From Fimenecus sp045632525 (GTDB taxonomy: Bacteria > Bacillota > Clostridia > Oscillospirales > Acutalibacteraceae), in NCBI GenBank assembly GCA_045632525.1, contig JAZQWV010000068.1, positions 1 through 64,000 on the forward strand: DNA of 64,000 nt, read 5' to 3'. The position numbers and the translations under genes are program-made. Under the pieces are notes generated by a model. It was not told where the DNA came from. It saw only the letters and a list, made by a program, of their open reading frames with translations, and did no database searches. Shown piece by piece: positions 8,301 through 15,406 of this stretch. Position 1 is the stretch's first letter. Every line of letters starts with the position of its first letter.

Positions 8301-11272
8301 CTCTCCTTACAGAAATAAAGATTCCATCAACAGTAACAACAATAGATGCAACAGCATTTAGTGGTTGTGCCCTTGTAACAGTAGATATAGATGGAAACAA
8401 TCTTGTTGTTCCAGCGAATATGTTTAAAGATGTAACAACACTTACATCAGTAACATTTGGTAATGGTGTAGTAGAGATAGGAGCAAGTGCATTCAGTGGA
8501 ACATCTCTTACAACAGTAACAATACCAAATAGCATTACAAAGATTGGAACAAAAGCATTTGAAAACTGTACAAAACTTGTAACAGTAGTTCTTGGTTCAG
8601 AACTTACAGAGATAGGAAAAGATGCATTTAAAGGCACAGCAATCAAAGAAATAACAATACCAGACAAGATTACAGGAATCCAAGGCGTACTTAATGGAAT
8701 GGGCGAAGTGGAAACAGTAATCATTGGTAATGGTGTAAAAGAAATTTCAGCTGATACTTTTAAAGGTCTTGAAACAGTAAAGACAATTATTATTGGTGAA
8801 GGTATAACAGCAATTCCTGATAACACATTCAAAGGTCTCGTTAACCTTGAAACAGTAGTAATTGGTGATAATGTAGTTTCAATCGGAGCAAATGCATTTG
8901 CAGGAACATCAATAACAACACTTGATATTCCTAACAGTGTGACAACACTTGATGCAAACGCATTCAAGGGAATGGTTCTTGAAACAATAACATTTGGTGA
9001 TGGTATTACAGAGATTCCAGCAGAAATGTTCAATGGTCTTGCTACACTTAAAACAGTAGTAATTGGCAATAATGTAGTTTCAATCGGAGCAAACGCTTTT
9101 GATGGAACATCAATAACAACACTTGACATTCCTGACAGCGTAACAACACTTGACGCAAACGCATTCAAGGGAATGATTCTTGAAACAATCACTTTTGGCG
9201 CAGGAGTTACAGAAATTCCAGCAAGTATGTTTGCAGGAATGACAACAGTTAAGAATGTAACTCTTGGCAATAATGTTGCAATAATTGGCGAAGCAGCATT
9301 TATGGGTACATCAATTAGCGATATAGCTTTCCCAAATAGCGTAAAAGAAATTAAAGATAATGCTTTTGCTAATACAAAACTTACAGAAGTTGTTCTTGGC
9401 AACGGAACACAGTTGCTTTCAAAGACCGCTTTTGCTGGTTGTGAAATCAAGAAGTTTGAATTCAACGGTAACAATCTCACAATTCCTGAGGCAATGTTTA
9501 TAGAAAACGTAGTCCTTGAAGAAGTTGTTGTTGGAAATGGCGTTGTAGCAATTGGCGATGACGCGTTCTATAAGTGCTCAAATCTTAAAAAAGTAACAAT
9601 CGGTGAAGATACTGCAGTTGTTGGCAGAAATGCATTCTATGAATGCACAAAGTTAGAGTCAGTTGTTTTTGGTAACAATATCAAGAGAATTGATAGTTAT
9701 GCATTCTATGGCTGTTCAGCATTGACAGAACTTGCATTACCAGATTCTCTTCAACAAATTGGTGCTTATGCATTCCATTTGTGCACAGGTATAAAGAGTT
9801 TAGCAATTCCAGACAATGTATTGGTAATTGACATTAATGCTTTTGGTATGTGCTCATCACTTGAAGAGGTTACACTTGGAGCAAATGTTGGCCTTGTTGG
9901 TGATTATGCATTTGCATTCAATGAAAAACTTACAAAGGTAAATATTGGTGGAGCAAAAGCTCTTGGAACAAGCGCCTTTGAAGGTTGCGGAGCACTCACA
10001 ACAATTGACTTTGGTACAGCACTTATGACAATTGGTAGCAAGGCATTTAAGAATTGTGATAAACTCACAGATGTTGTTTTGGCAGACACAGTTGTAAGCA
10101 TTGATGCTTATGCATTTACAGAATGTGATGCTTTGACAAATGTTACAATCAATGATGGTTGCAAGACAATTGGTGATTATGCTTTTGCAAATTGTAAAGC
10201 ATTGAAACAAGCAATAATTCCTGATTCAGTAACAACTCTTGGTAAATTTGCATTTACTGGTTGTGCAGCAATAACAACAGTTGAAATCGGCGCAGGATTA
10301 ACAGAGATTTCAGAAGGCGCATTCAAAGATTGTTCTTCTATTACAAGCCTTGACCTTGGTACAGGCGTGAAGAAGATTGGCAGAAATGCATTCTGGAGAG
10401 CTACATCACTTGCAGAAATTGAAATTCCTGCTCAGGTAGAAACAATTGACGCAGGCGCGTTCTATGGTTGCTCTGCTCTTACAAAGGCAACTATCCCTGC
10501 AACAGTTTTAACAATTGGTTCAGCTGCATTTGATTATTGTGATAATCTCACAATTTATGGTGAATCAGGCTCAGCTGCAGAAAAATATGCAAAAGCTGAA
10601 AAGATTCCATTTGTTGATATTAACGGCGGTAGCGAGCCAGAAACTCCTGACGAACCAGAAGTTCCAGAAGAACCAGAAAATCCAGATGTTCCAGAAACAC
10701 CGGTTCTCAACGGATGGGTTAAAGATGGTGCAGATTGGTATTACTACAACAATGGTGTAATGGCAACAAATTGCTGGAAATTGGACAGTGTTGGCTGGTG
10801 TTACCTTGGTGCAGATGGCAGAATGGTAACTAACAAATGGATTATGGACTCAAAAGGTTGGTGCTATGTAGGTGCTAACGGCTACTGTGTAACAAATAAA
10901 TGGGTAGCAGACAGCAAGGGCTGGTGTTATCTTGGTGCAGATGGTCGAATGGTAACTAACAAATGGGTTAAAGATTCAGTCGGTTGGTGCTATGTAGGTG
11001 CTGATGGTTACTGCGTAACAAACAAATGGGTAGCAGACAGTGTTGGCTGGTGTTACCTTGACGCAGACGGCAGAATGGCAACTAACAAGTGGGTTAAAGA
11101 CTCAAAAGGTTGGTGCTATGTTGGTGCTGATGGTTACTGTGCAACAAACACATGGGTTAAAGATGGCAACAACTGGTATTATCTTGATATCAATGGCCGT
11201 ATGGTAACAGGCACAAGGGTTATTGGCGGCAAATCATATACTTTTGCATCTAATGGCGTTTGGGTTGGATAA
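5342..11272 (+). CDS. Giant BspA-like leucine-rich-repeat surface protein with cell-wall-binding repeats
   Basis: ATG 5342 has AAAGGG at 5328-5333; an in-frame GTG at 5333 overlaps that site and is less likely. The 1976-residue product has a signal peptide (MKKTKSLLSILLS, then a hydrophobic core ending near VFAAD). About 1700 residues follow of ~23-residue LRR_5 units of the form AFxxCxxLxxVxIPxxVxxIG. Next comes a Pro/Glu linker (PETPDEPEVPEEPENPD) and seven C-terminal aromatic repeats of the type GWCYLGADGRMVTNKWV, matching choline/cell-wall-binding repeats. It is therefore exported and held non-covalently on the wall, probably as an adhesin or binding protein. The middle contains near-identical internal duplications (7952-8194 and 9026-9268). 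A 2-kb open frame on the opposite strand is a by-product of the repeats. Confidence 0.93.
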   Translation: MKKTKSLLSILLSIMMIVAMIPFHGITVFAADETGPEFVYKIDESQITDANGTMYFSGASLRIRFKVDDEKNYLSHTFEWDQETIIKGYEVAPDVTRFDLDIPTTIGQIDDVSLTLEEIENLGIIGLPNTLEINTPLNVIGIGNGAFAGIKELVSVTLPRKLDFISDPDEQANYLGASAFEDCSMLETVDLGALSVVKDSVFKDCVELKEVKWNNVYLIGNNAFENCDSLKEVILPTNVLAVFDGAFKGCDKLEKADIDAPLIGDSVFEDCKQLRKATLGDSSATPVSVVAAIEPDFTHHYIGARVLAGCTSLVDVKIRQYVKEIKEEAFLGCERLTNFNKINNDENPTDFPNLGMRLITLGDRAFKDCVLLEEVKFYDNAFVSLGQYAFENCTGLTYVDLSNECVEIPVGAFANCVALTNIGMSENTISIGDSAFENCVSLIEAPMKKTVITIGANAYKGCTNLTSVNIPEDIHSIGDGAFEGCSSLLEVEIPANLLSLGDRLFKDNTSLKKATFGVGSKCETIPTSAFENCVNLETITLSKKIKDIKVNAFANCSSLKTIELPNTLLNIDEKAFYNCASLEEIKIPDSVTSVGVSAFEGCSSAETIAIGSGLTALSNRLFFGSGVKDLVIPETVVSLGTEVFAESKDMVSVNTGNTITKITANTFSGCSALKDVTIGTAVNSIDDYAFQNCSAIEEITIPENVLTMGEGVFEGCSSLKKIDLSSNLTTIKASWFVGCTALEDVDLDDVTVIENGAFKDCVNMQMIILPEGIDNISKETLAGMTNLKEIILSDKITEIPERTFEGLSNLEKVNIGTGVTTIGANAFAGTSIKTLIIPDNVTTLDVDAFKGMEYIEQIVLGSGITEIPANMFNGLATLKTVVIGNNVVSIGANAFAGTSITTLDIPDSVTTLDANAFKGMILETITFGVGITEIPASMFAGMTTVKNVTLGVNTEVIGDSAFANTSIATIVIPNGVTTIGANAFANTLLTEIKIPSTVTTIDATAFSGCALVTVDIDGNNLVVPANMFKDVTTLTSVTFGNGVVEIGASAFSGTSLTTVTIPNSITKIGTKAFENCTKLVTVVLGSELTEIGKDAFKGTAIKEITIPDKITGIQGVLNGMGEVETVIIGNGVKEISADTFKGLETVKTIIIGEGITAIPDNTFKGLVNLETVVIGDNVVSIGANAFAGTSITTLDIPNSVTTLDANAFKGMVLETITFGDGITEIPAEMFNGLATLKTVVIGNNVVSIGANAFDGTSITTLDIPDSVTTLDANAFKGMILETITFGAGVTEIPASMFAGMTTVKNVTLGNNVAIIGEAAFMGTSISDIAFPNSVKEIKDNAFANTKLTEVVLGNGTQLLSKTAFAGCEIKKFEFNGNNLTIPEAMFIENVVLEEVVVGNGVVAIGDDAFYKCSNLKKVTIGEDTAVVGRNAFYECTKLESVVFGNNIKRIDSYAFYGCSALTELALPDSLQQIGAYAFHLCTGIKSLAIPDNVLVIDINAFGMCSSLEEVTLGANVGLVGDYAFAFNEKLTKVNIGGAKALGTSAFEGCGALTTIDFGTALMTIGSKAFKNCDKLTDVVLADTVVSIDAYAFTECDALTNVTINDGCKTIGDYAFANCKALKQAIIPDSVTTLGKFAFTGCAAITTVEIGAGLTEISEGAFKDCSSITSLDLGTGVKKIGRNAFWRATSLAEIEIPAQVETIDAGAFYGCSALTKATIPATVLTIGSAAFDYCDNLTIYGESGSAAEKYAKAEKIPFVDINGGSEPETPDEPEVPEEPENPDVPETPVLNGWVKDGADWYYYNNGVMATNCWKLDSVGWCYLGADGRMVTNKWIMDSKGWCYVGANGYCVTNKWVADSKGWCYLGADGRMVTNKWVKDSVGWCYVGADGYCVTNKWVADSVGWCYLDADGRMATNKWVKDSKGWCYVGADGYCATNTWVKDGNNWYYLDINGRMVTGTRVIGGKSYTFASNGVWVG
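7952..9268 (+). repeat. Long internal direct repeat in the LRR gene (copies 7952-8194 and 9026-9268)
   Basis: Two 243-base blocks starting ATGTTCAATGGTCTTGCTAC are almost identical and exactly 1074 bases (358 codons) apart, with no indel. A third partial copy lies at about 8857-9003. The conservation at silent positions points to a recent duplication or gene conversion, not ordinary LRR similarity. Confidence 0.85.
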
Positions 11273-11290
11273 AACTTAATAAAATAAATA

Positions 11291-11320
11291 AACCTGTCAA
11301 GATTTTCTTGGCAGGTTTTC
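11291..11320 (+). terminator. Intrinsic terminator of the LRR gene
   Basis: AACCTGTCAAGA (11291-11302) pairs with TCTTGGCAGGTT (11306-11317), with one G-U pair, and a T-run follows. It lies 18 bases after the stop codon. Confidence 0.85.
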
Positions 11321-11340
11321 TTTTAGCAACAATGGTGCTA

Positions 11341-11369
11341 TTGTATTTTCCCTTAAAGTATGGTAAAAT
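11341..11369 (+). promoter_or_regulatory. Promoter of rpe
   Basis: TTGTAT (11341-11346), 17-base spacer, TAAAAT (11364-11369), ending 37 bases before the rpe start. Confidence 0.6.
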
Positions 11370-11406
11370 AACTTGATAATATTTTGTTTTTTACGGAGAT
11401 TTTGTT

Positions 11407-12081
11407 ATGATGAAAATTTCACCATCAATTTTATCTTGTGATTATGGAAAAATCGCAGAAGAATTAAAAGATATGGAATTGGCAGGTGCTGATTATATGC
11501 ACATTGATGTTATGGATGGCCATTTTGTGCCAAACTTAACTCTCGGCGCACCTGTAATCAAATGCATTAGAAAATCAACTGATGTGCCTTTTGATGTGCA
11601 TCTTATGATTAGTGACCCACTTAAATATATCGACGATTTTTGTGATGCAGGCGCAGACATTATCACATTCCATACAGAATGCGACTCACCTATCGATGAA
11701 ACAATTGATAAAATACTTTCTCGTGGGGTTAAAGCGTCTTTGACTGTTAAACCCAAAACTCCTGTTGAAGATATTTTCCCTTATTTAGACAAGCTTTCAA
11801 TGGTGCTTGTTATGACTGTTGAGCCAGGATTTGGCGGACAGAGTTTTATGGAAGATATGATGGCAAAGGTTTCTGCGTTAAGAAGTGAAATTAATTCTCG
11901 CGGACTTGGTTGCGAAATCGAAGTCGACGGCGGAATTAATGAAAAGACAATTGCAGTTGCGGCAGCGGCGGGTGCAGATGTGTTTGTTTCTGGCAACGCT
12001 CTCTTTTCAAGTGTCGACCGTAAAGCAGCCGTTGAGAAATTTAAGGCAATAGCAGAAGAAAACTTTTGCAAAAATTGCTAA
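11407..12081 (+). CDS. rpe: Ribulose-phosphate 3-epimerase
   Basis: ATG 11407 with GGAG at 11396 (a second ATG follows at 11410). The 224-residue product is a TIM-barrel epimerase interconverting ribulose 5-phosphate and xylulose 5-phosphate in the pentose-phosphate pathway. Family landmarks are SPSILSCDYGKI at the N-terminus, MHIDVMDGHFVPNLTLG near residue 35 (metal-binding His and catalytic Asp), VHLMI, VEPGFGGQ near 140, and EVDGGIN near 178 (second catalytic Asp and phosphate-binding loop). The length is normal. It is cytosolic and transcribed alone. Its stop overlaps the convergent mecA-like gene by four bases. Confidence 0.96.
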   Translation: MMKISPSILSCDYGKIAEELKDMELAGADYMHIDVMDGHFVPNLTLGAPVIKCIRKSTDVPFDVHLMISDPLKYIDDFCDAGADIITFHTECDSPIDETIDKILSRGVKASLTVKPKTPVEDIFPYLDKLSMVLVMTVEPGFGGQSFMEDMMAKVSALRSEINSRGLGCEIEVDGGINEKTIAVAAAAGADVFVSGNALFSSVDRKAAVEKFKAIAEENFCKNC

Positions 12082-12593
12082 ATATTAACTTCACCCAAAA
12101 GTTTTCCGTATTCAAAAAGTATTTCCTTGGAAAAAGAGTTTGAAACTGAACCAAATTCTTTGAAAATCGGATAAAAACTTCTATGTTGCGACGAAAGAGA
12201 AAGATAAAAATCTTTATTCATCTCAAAAATTTTGCATGGTGTTTTGTTGCTTGACATTTTTTGAACAGATGATATTGTATCAAGCAGAGAATTAAGATTG
12301 TCTGTTTTGAAAAAGGCATCATTATAAGTTTTTTTCACTTTATATCTGTGAAGTTTAGCAGAAAAAGTAAAAATGAAGAAACACCCACCATTATCTGTGG
12401 GTAATGCTTCAACAGTAATTTTCTTATTAGTTTTTATTTTATCTTGTGATATTTCATTAAGAATTTTTCTGATGGCAAATTCAGTGAGTTCATTATCACA
12501 ATCAAGTGAATCGTATGTAATGTGAAACTGACTCATTTCTTCTTTTGTCAGTTCAACTAATATAACATTGTCGTTAAGAGATTCATAATTCAT
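12078..12593 (-). CDS. MecA-family adaptor protein
   Basis: Start is ATG at 12593 on the minus strand with GGGGGA just upstream. The 171-residue acidic protein opens with a MecA-like N-domain: VILVELTKEEMSQFHITYDS, then IRKILNEISQDK and a beta-strand region near TVEALPTDNGGCFFIFTF. A second domain (about 80-171) resembles the C-terminal part that contacts ClpC. MecA proteins deliver substrates such as ComK to the ClpCP protease and lower competence or sporulation. At 171 residues it is shorter than Bacillus MecA (about 218). No clp or com genes are nearby. The family call rests on pattern only. Confidence 0.65.
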   Translation of the reverse strand: MNYESLNDNVILVELTKEEMSQFHITYDSLDCDNELTEFAIRKILNEISQDKIKTNKKITVEALPTDNGGCFFIFTFSAKLHRYKVKKTYNDAFFKTDNLNSLLDTISSVQKMSSNKTPCKIFEMNKDFYLSLSSQHRSFYPIFKEFGSVSNSFSKEILFEYGKLLGEVNI

Positions 12594-12676
12594 AAGAAAT
12601 TCCCCCTTTAATTCATAATATTACAGGGACGAGATAGTTGCAACAAATAAATATTGGAAAAAGCGAGGAACAAGTT

Positions 12677-13831
12677 TTGACCAATCAACAAATAACACAA
12701 AAACCACAAGATTTTATAGAAATGCGTAATCACATGAAAGATTATGCAATAATGCTTATCGCACCGGTTGCCGTTGCGATGCTTCATCATGGGCTTAAAG
12801 CAATTGTGCTTGTGCTAATTTCAATTCTCACTTGCACAATTTGCAGAAGAATTGGCGAAATAGTTTTAAAATGTGATTTCTCATCAAGAGATTTTTCAAA
12901 CTGGATAATCGGCGTAACCTTTGCTTTGCTTCTACCATCAACAGCAACTTGGTGGATGGTAGTTTCAGGTGCGACATTTGCAATTATTGTTTGTGTTTTG
13001 CCTTTTGGTAAAACAATAAATTCACCTTTTGTTCCTGCGGCAGCAGCAGTTAGTTTTGTGACTCTTTGTTGGCCTGACAGAATGTTTGCTTATTCTGACA
13101 CGGCTGGAATGTCATTGAGCAAAATGCTTTCACAGGGCAATTCAATCGGTAGCAATGCAGTTGCTATTTTAGAGGTGCTTACAGGCGCTTTGCCATCTGC
13201 AATGGGTGCGGGTTGTGTTCTTGCGTTGATTGGTGCACTCATATTTATGACTATACGCCGACCAAAAGACACAGTTTCAGCGTACACATTCATGTTTGCC
13301 GTGATTATTATGGCAATTCTCTTCCCAAGAGTCAGCACAGGCAGATTTCTTTCTGTTATTATGGAATTTTGTGGCGGAGAAGTACTTTTTGGTGCAATAT
13401 TCTTTATGACATACCCATCAGCCTTACCAAAACGCACTTTTGCTCGTGCTCTTTGGGGCTTTGGTGGCGGAATTGTGTGTATGCTGATGAGATATTATGG
13501 TTCATTTGAAGAACCAATGTGTTTTGGTATTCTCATTGCCTGTGCAATGACAGAGTTAGCAGATAAAATTCCGCTTGCTAAATGGGAAAAATCAAAAGAA
13601 GAAAAAGAAGAAATAGTTGTAATTGAGCCAGCTCCTGCTGTTGTTCCTGAAGAAGTGCTCAATGAAATTCCTGATATAGAAGAAACAGAAATCGAAGAAG
13701 AAATTGTTGAAGAAGTTGTTGAAGAAACACCTGTTGGAGAAAGCGAAAGTCTTCACGATGTTATTGAAGAAGAAAATACAGTTACAGAAACCCAAGCACC
13801 TTTTATGACAGGGGGTGACAGTGATGAGTGA
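12677..13831 (+). CDS. RnfD-like membrane subunit with acidic cytoplasmic tail, flavinylation Thr missing
   Basis: Preferred start is TTG 12677 with GAGGAA at 12665-12670; TTG 12638 is an alternative. The 384-residue protein has about eight to nine helices (residues ~20-285), then a strongly acidic, Glu/Val-rich tail of about 90 residues. Family matches include LPSTATWWMVVSGATFAIIV, NSPFVPAAAAVSFVTLCWP and FGAIFFMTYPSALPK, typical of RnfD/NqrB. In RnfD a Thr in an S-x-A-T-P-L motif carries covalent FMN. Here the equivalent stretch, about residues 139-148, reads SDTAGMSLSK and lacks that Thr. It starts a three-gene D-E-A operon followed by a DUF4015 gene. Homology to RnfD is clear; a redox role is doubtful. 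Confidence 0.8.
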   Translation: MTNQQITQKPQDFIEMRNHMKDYAIMLIAPVAVAMLHHGLKAIVLVLISILTCTICRRIGEIVLKCDFSSRDFSNWIIGVTFALLLPSTATWWMVVSGATFAIIVCVLPFGKTINSPFVPAAAAVSFVTLCWPDRMFAYSDTAGMSLSKMLSQGNSIGSNAVAILEVLTGALPSAMGAGCVLALIGALIFMTIRRPKDTVSAYTFMFAVIIMAILFPRVSTGRFLSVIMEFCGGEVLFGAIFFMTYPSALPKRTFARALWGFGGGIVCMLMRYYGSFEEPMCFGILIACAMTELADKIPLAKWEKSKEEKEEIVVIEPAPAVVPEEVLNEIPDIEETEIEEEIVEEVVEETPVGESESLHDVIEEENTVTETQAPFMTGGDSDE

Positions 13832-14816
13832 GAAAAATAGCACATTCAAAAGAATTCGAAACAGTGCTGTTATCAAAAACCCTTTGCTTTTTGAAGCAAT
13901 CGGACTTTGTCCTGTTGTGGCAATCACACTTTCATTGAGATTAGCCGTTTTCCTTGCAATAGTTACTGCAATTGAATTGATAGTCTGCGAAGTTTTATCA
14001 TCATTGTTACTTAAGAATGTTCGTCGTTATTGGCGTGTGGCACTCTATGTGCTTTTTGGCGTGGGCGTTATTTTCCCAATAATGGGATTAGTAAACAGAT
14101 TCTTCCCTGACATGTCAATTAATTTTGGTGTTTATCTTCCACTTATGACTGTTAACTCTTTGGTGGCGCTTCACTGTGAAAGAGTTGCAGTTAAAAATGA
14201 TTTGAAAAACAGTCTTATTGATGCTGCTGCAGCATCAATGAGTTATGGTGCAGTTGCAATTATCACAGGTCTTATTCGTGAAATCCTTGCAAATGGCACA
14301 ATTGGTGGAATAGATTTAGGTCTTGAAGTTACTTTCCCTGCTCTTTTGACGCCGTTTGGCGGACTTTTAATTATCGGATTTCTTGCGGCGGTATTTAAAG
14401 CAGTAATTAATGCAAAATATCCCGAAGCATCCCCTGATAGAGCCTTTGACACATCTGAAGTTACTCGCTCTGTTCGTGGCTCACTTAAAGAGTTGATGAA
14501 GGACGAGTTAGACCCATATTCTTTCGGTACAGAAAGTGCATTTGTGCGCATCCGTAAAGAAAAGAGAGCTGAGAAGAATATAGAAAAAACTCAAGAAGTG
14601 ACTTTGGAAGAGCCTAAAAAAGAGAAAAAAGAAAAAGTCAAGAAACCTAAAAAATCAAAGAAAGTTACAGAAGCACCAAAAAGAGAACCAAGAGTTCGAC
14701 AAACTGACGAAAGAACATATCTTGATGATTTCTCTGATATGCTTTCTGAACTTGAAGAATATAAGAATCGTCCCGAAGAGACAGATGTGCAAGAAAAGGA
14801 TGGTGACGGACAATGA
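13824..14816 (+). CDS. RnfE-like membrane subunit with long basic C-terminal tail
   Basis: ATG 13824 with GGGGGTGA just upstream overlaps the rnfD-like gene by eight bases. The 330-residue product has six predicted helices (about 15-195), then a long charged tail rich in Lys (for example KKEKKEKVKKPKKSKK near 260-275) ending acidic. RnfE marks are NPLLFEAIGLCPVVAIT near residue 20, LPLMTVNSLVALHCERVA near 105, and LIREILANGTIGG near 150. RnfE supplies two of the four Cys that hold the membrane [2Fe-2S] cluster shared with RnfA. The first Cys (GLCP) is kept, but the second, normally in a TNC motif, is Ser. The normal RnfE length is about 200-230, so the tail is an added domain. Confidence 0.82.
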   Translation: MSEKNSTFKRIRNSAVIKNPLLFEAIGLCPVVAITLSLRLAVFLAIVTAIELIVCEVLSSLLLKNVRRYWRVALYVLFGVGVIFPIMGLVNRFFPDMSINFGVYLPLMTVNSLVALHCERVAVKNDLKNSLIDAAAASMSYGAVAIITGLIREILANGTIGGIDLGLEVTFPALLTPFGGLLIIGFLAAVFKAVINAKYPEASPDRAFDTSEVTRSVRGSLKELMKDELDPYSFGTESAFVRIRKEKRAEKNIEKTQEVTLEEPKKEKKEKVKKPKKSKKVTEAPKREPRVRQTDERTYLDDFSDMLSELEEYKNRPEETDVQEKDGDGQ

Positions 14817-15406
14817 TAGTGTTTTTAAGACTAATTTCCGCAGCATTCTATGTTATGCTCTTTCAGAATTTGATTTTCAACGGTGGTTATGGTATCAGCG
14901 AAGCTGTGAGAATGAGTGCAAAACCTCGTCAGTTGGTGCCAATGGCGATTTTTATCACATATTTTTCCACATTGGTATCAGTTGTCTGTGTCTTGCTTGA
15001 CACAGTTTCTGTTATAAACGGGTTAAGCGAAATAATGCACGCAATTATCTTTATTGCAGTTGTTGGTGTACTTTATCTCATAACAGTTACAATTGTGTTG
15101 GCTTCTGGTAAAGCATCTCCAAGAACAGTTAGAAGAATAGGCGTTGCAGCTTTCAATACTCTTGTTTTTGCTGTTCCACTTATTAACTATCGTTCTGCTT
15201 TTTCAGTTGCTGAAGCGATTGGCGCAGGTATTGGCGCAGGCATTGCGTTTGTTATTGCCGTTATTCTCATAAATAGCGGACTCAAACGACTTGATATGAA
15301 CAAATCTATCCCAAAATGCTTTAAAGGTACACCTGCAATGTTTATTTATGTTGCATTGCTATCTTTGGCATTTATTGGAATTTCCGGAAATTCGGTGTTT
15401 ATTTAA
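14813..15406 (+). CDS. RnfA-like membrane subunit lacking cluster-binding cysteines
   Basis: ATG 14813 overlaps the previous stop (ATGA). The 197-residue product has six membrane helices and a normal RnfA length. The C-terminal third is clearly RnfA-like: VAEAIGAGIGAGIAF, then SIPKCFKGTPAMF and LLSLAFIGISG. In canonical RnfA, Cys residues in GICPFLGVS (helix 1) and TTNCAVLG (helix 4) bind the [2Fe-2S] cluster. Here the first region reads FNGGYGISEAVRMS with no Cys, and the second reads AAFNTLVFAVPL, with Thr at the Cys position. The fold is kept but the iron-sulfur site is lost. It is translationally coupled on both sides. Confidence 0.78.
   Translation: MIVFLRLISAAFYVMLFQNLIFNGGYGISEAVRMSAKPRQLVPMAIFITYFSTLVSVVCVLLDTVSVINGLSEIMHAIIFIAVVGVLYLITVTIVLASGKASPRTVRRIGVAAFNTLVFAVPLINYRSAFSVAEAIGAGIGAGIAFVIAVILINSGLKRLDMNKSIPKCFKGTPAMFIYVALLSLAFIGISGNSVFI

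Noticed and set aside
7402..9480. A 692-codon open frame on the minus strand inside the LRR gene
   Set aside because: It arises from the repeat structure of the plus-strand gene; it has no ribosome-binding site, signal or recognisable domain, and its product mirrors the LRR units.
5760..10590. Tandem repeats resembling an array
   Set aside because: They are in-frame LRR codons of variable sequence, not CRISPR repeats with unique spacers.
12638..12676. Alternative TTG start of the RnfD-like gene
   Set aside because: The site upstream is weak; TTG 12677 has GAGGAA at correct spacing. Not fully excluded.
12677..15406. Calling this a normal energy-conserving Rnf complex
   Set aside because: RnfB, C and G are missing and key FMN/iron-sulfur residues are changed.
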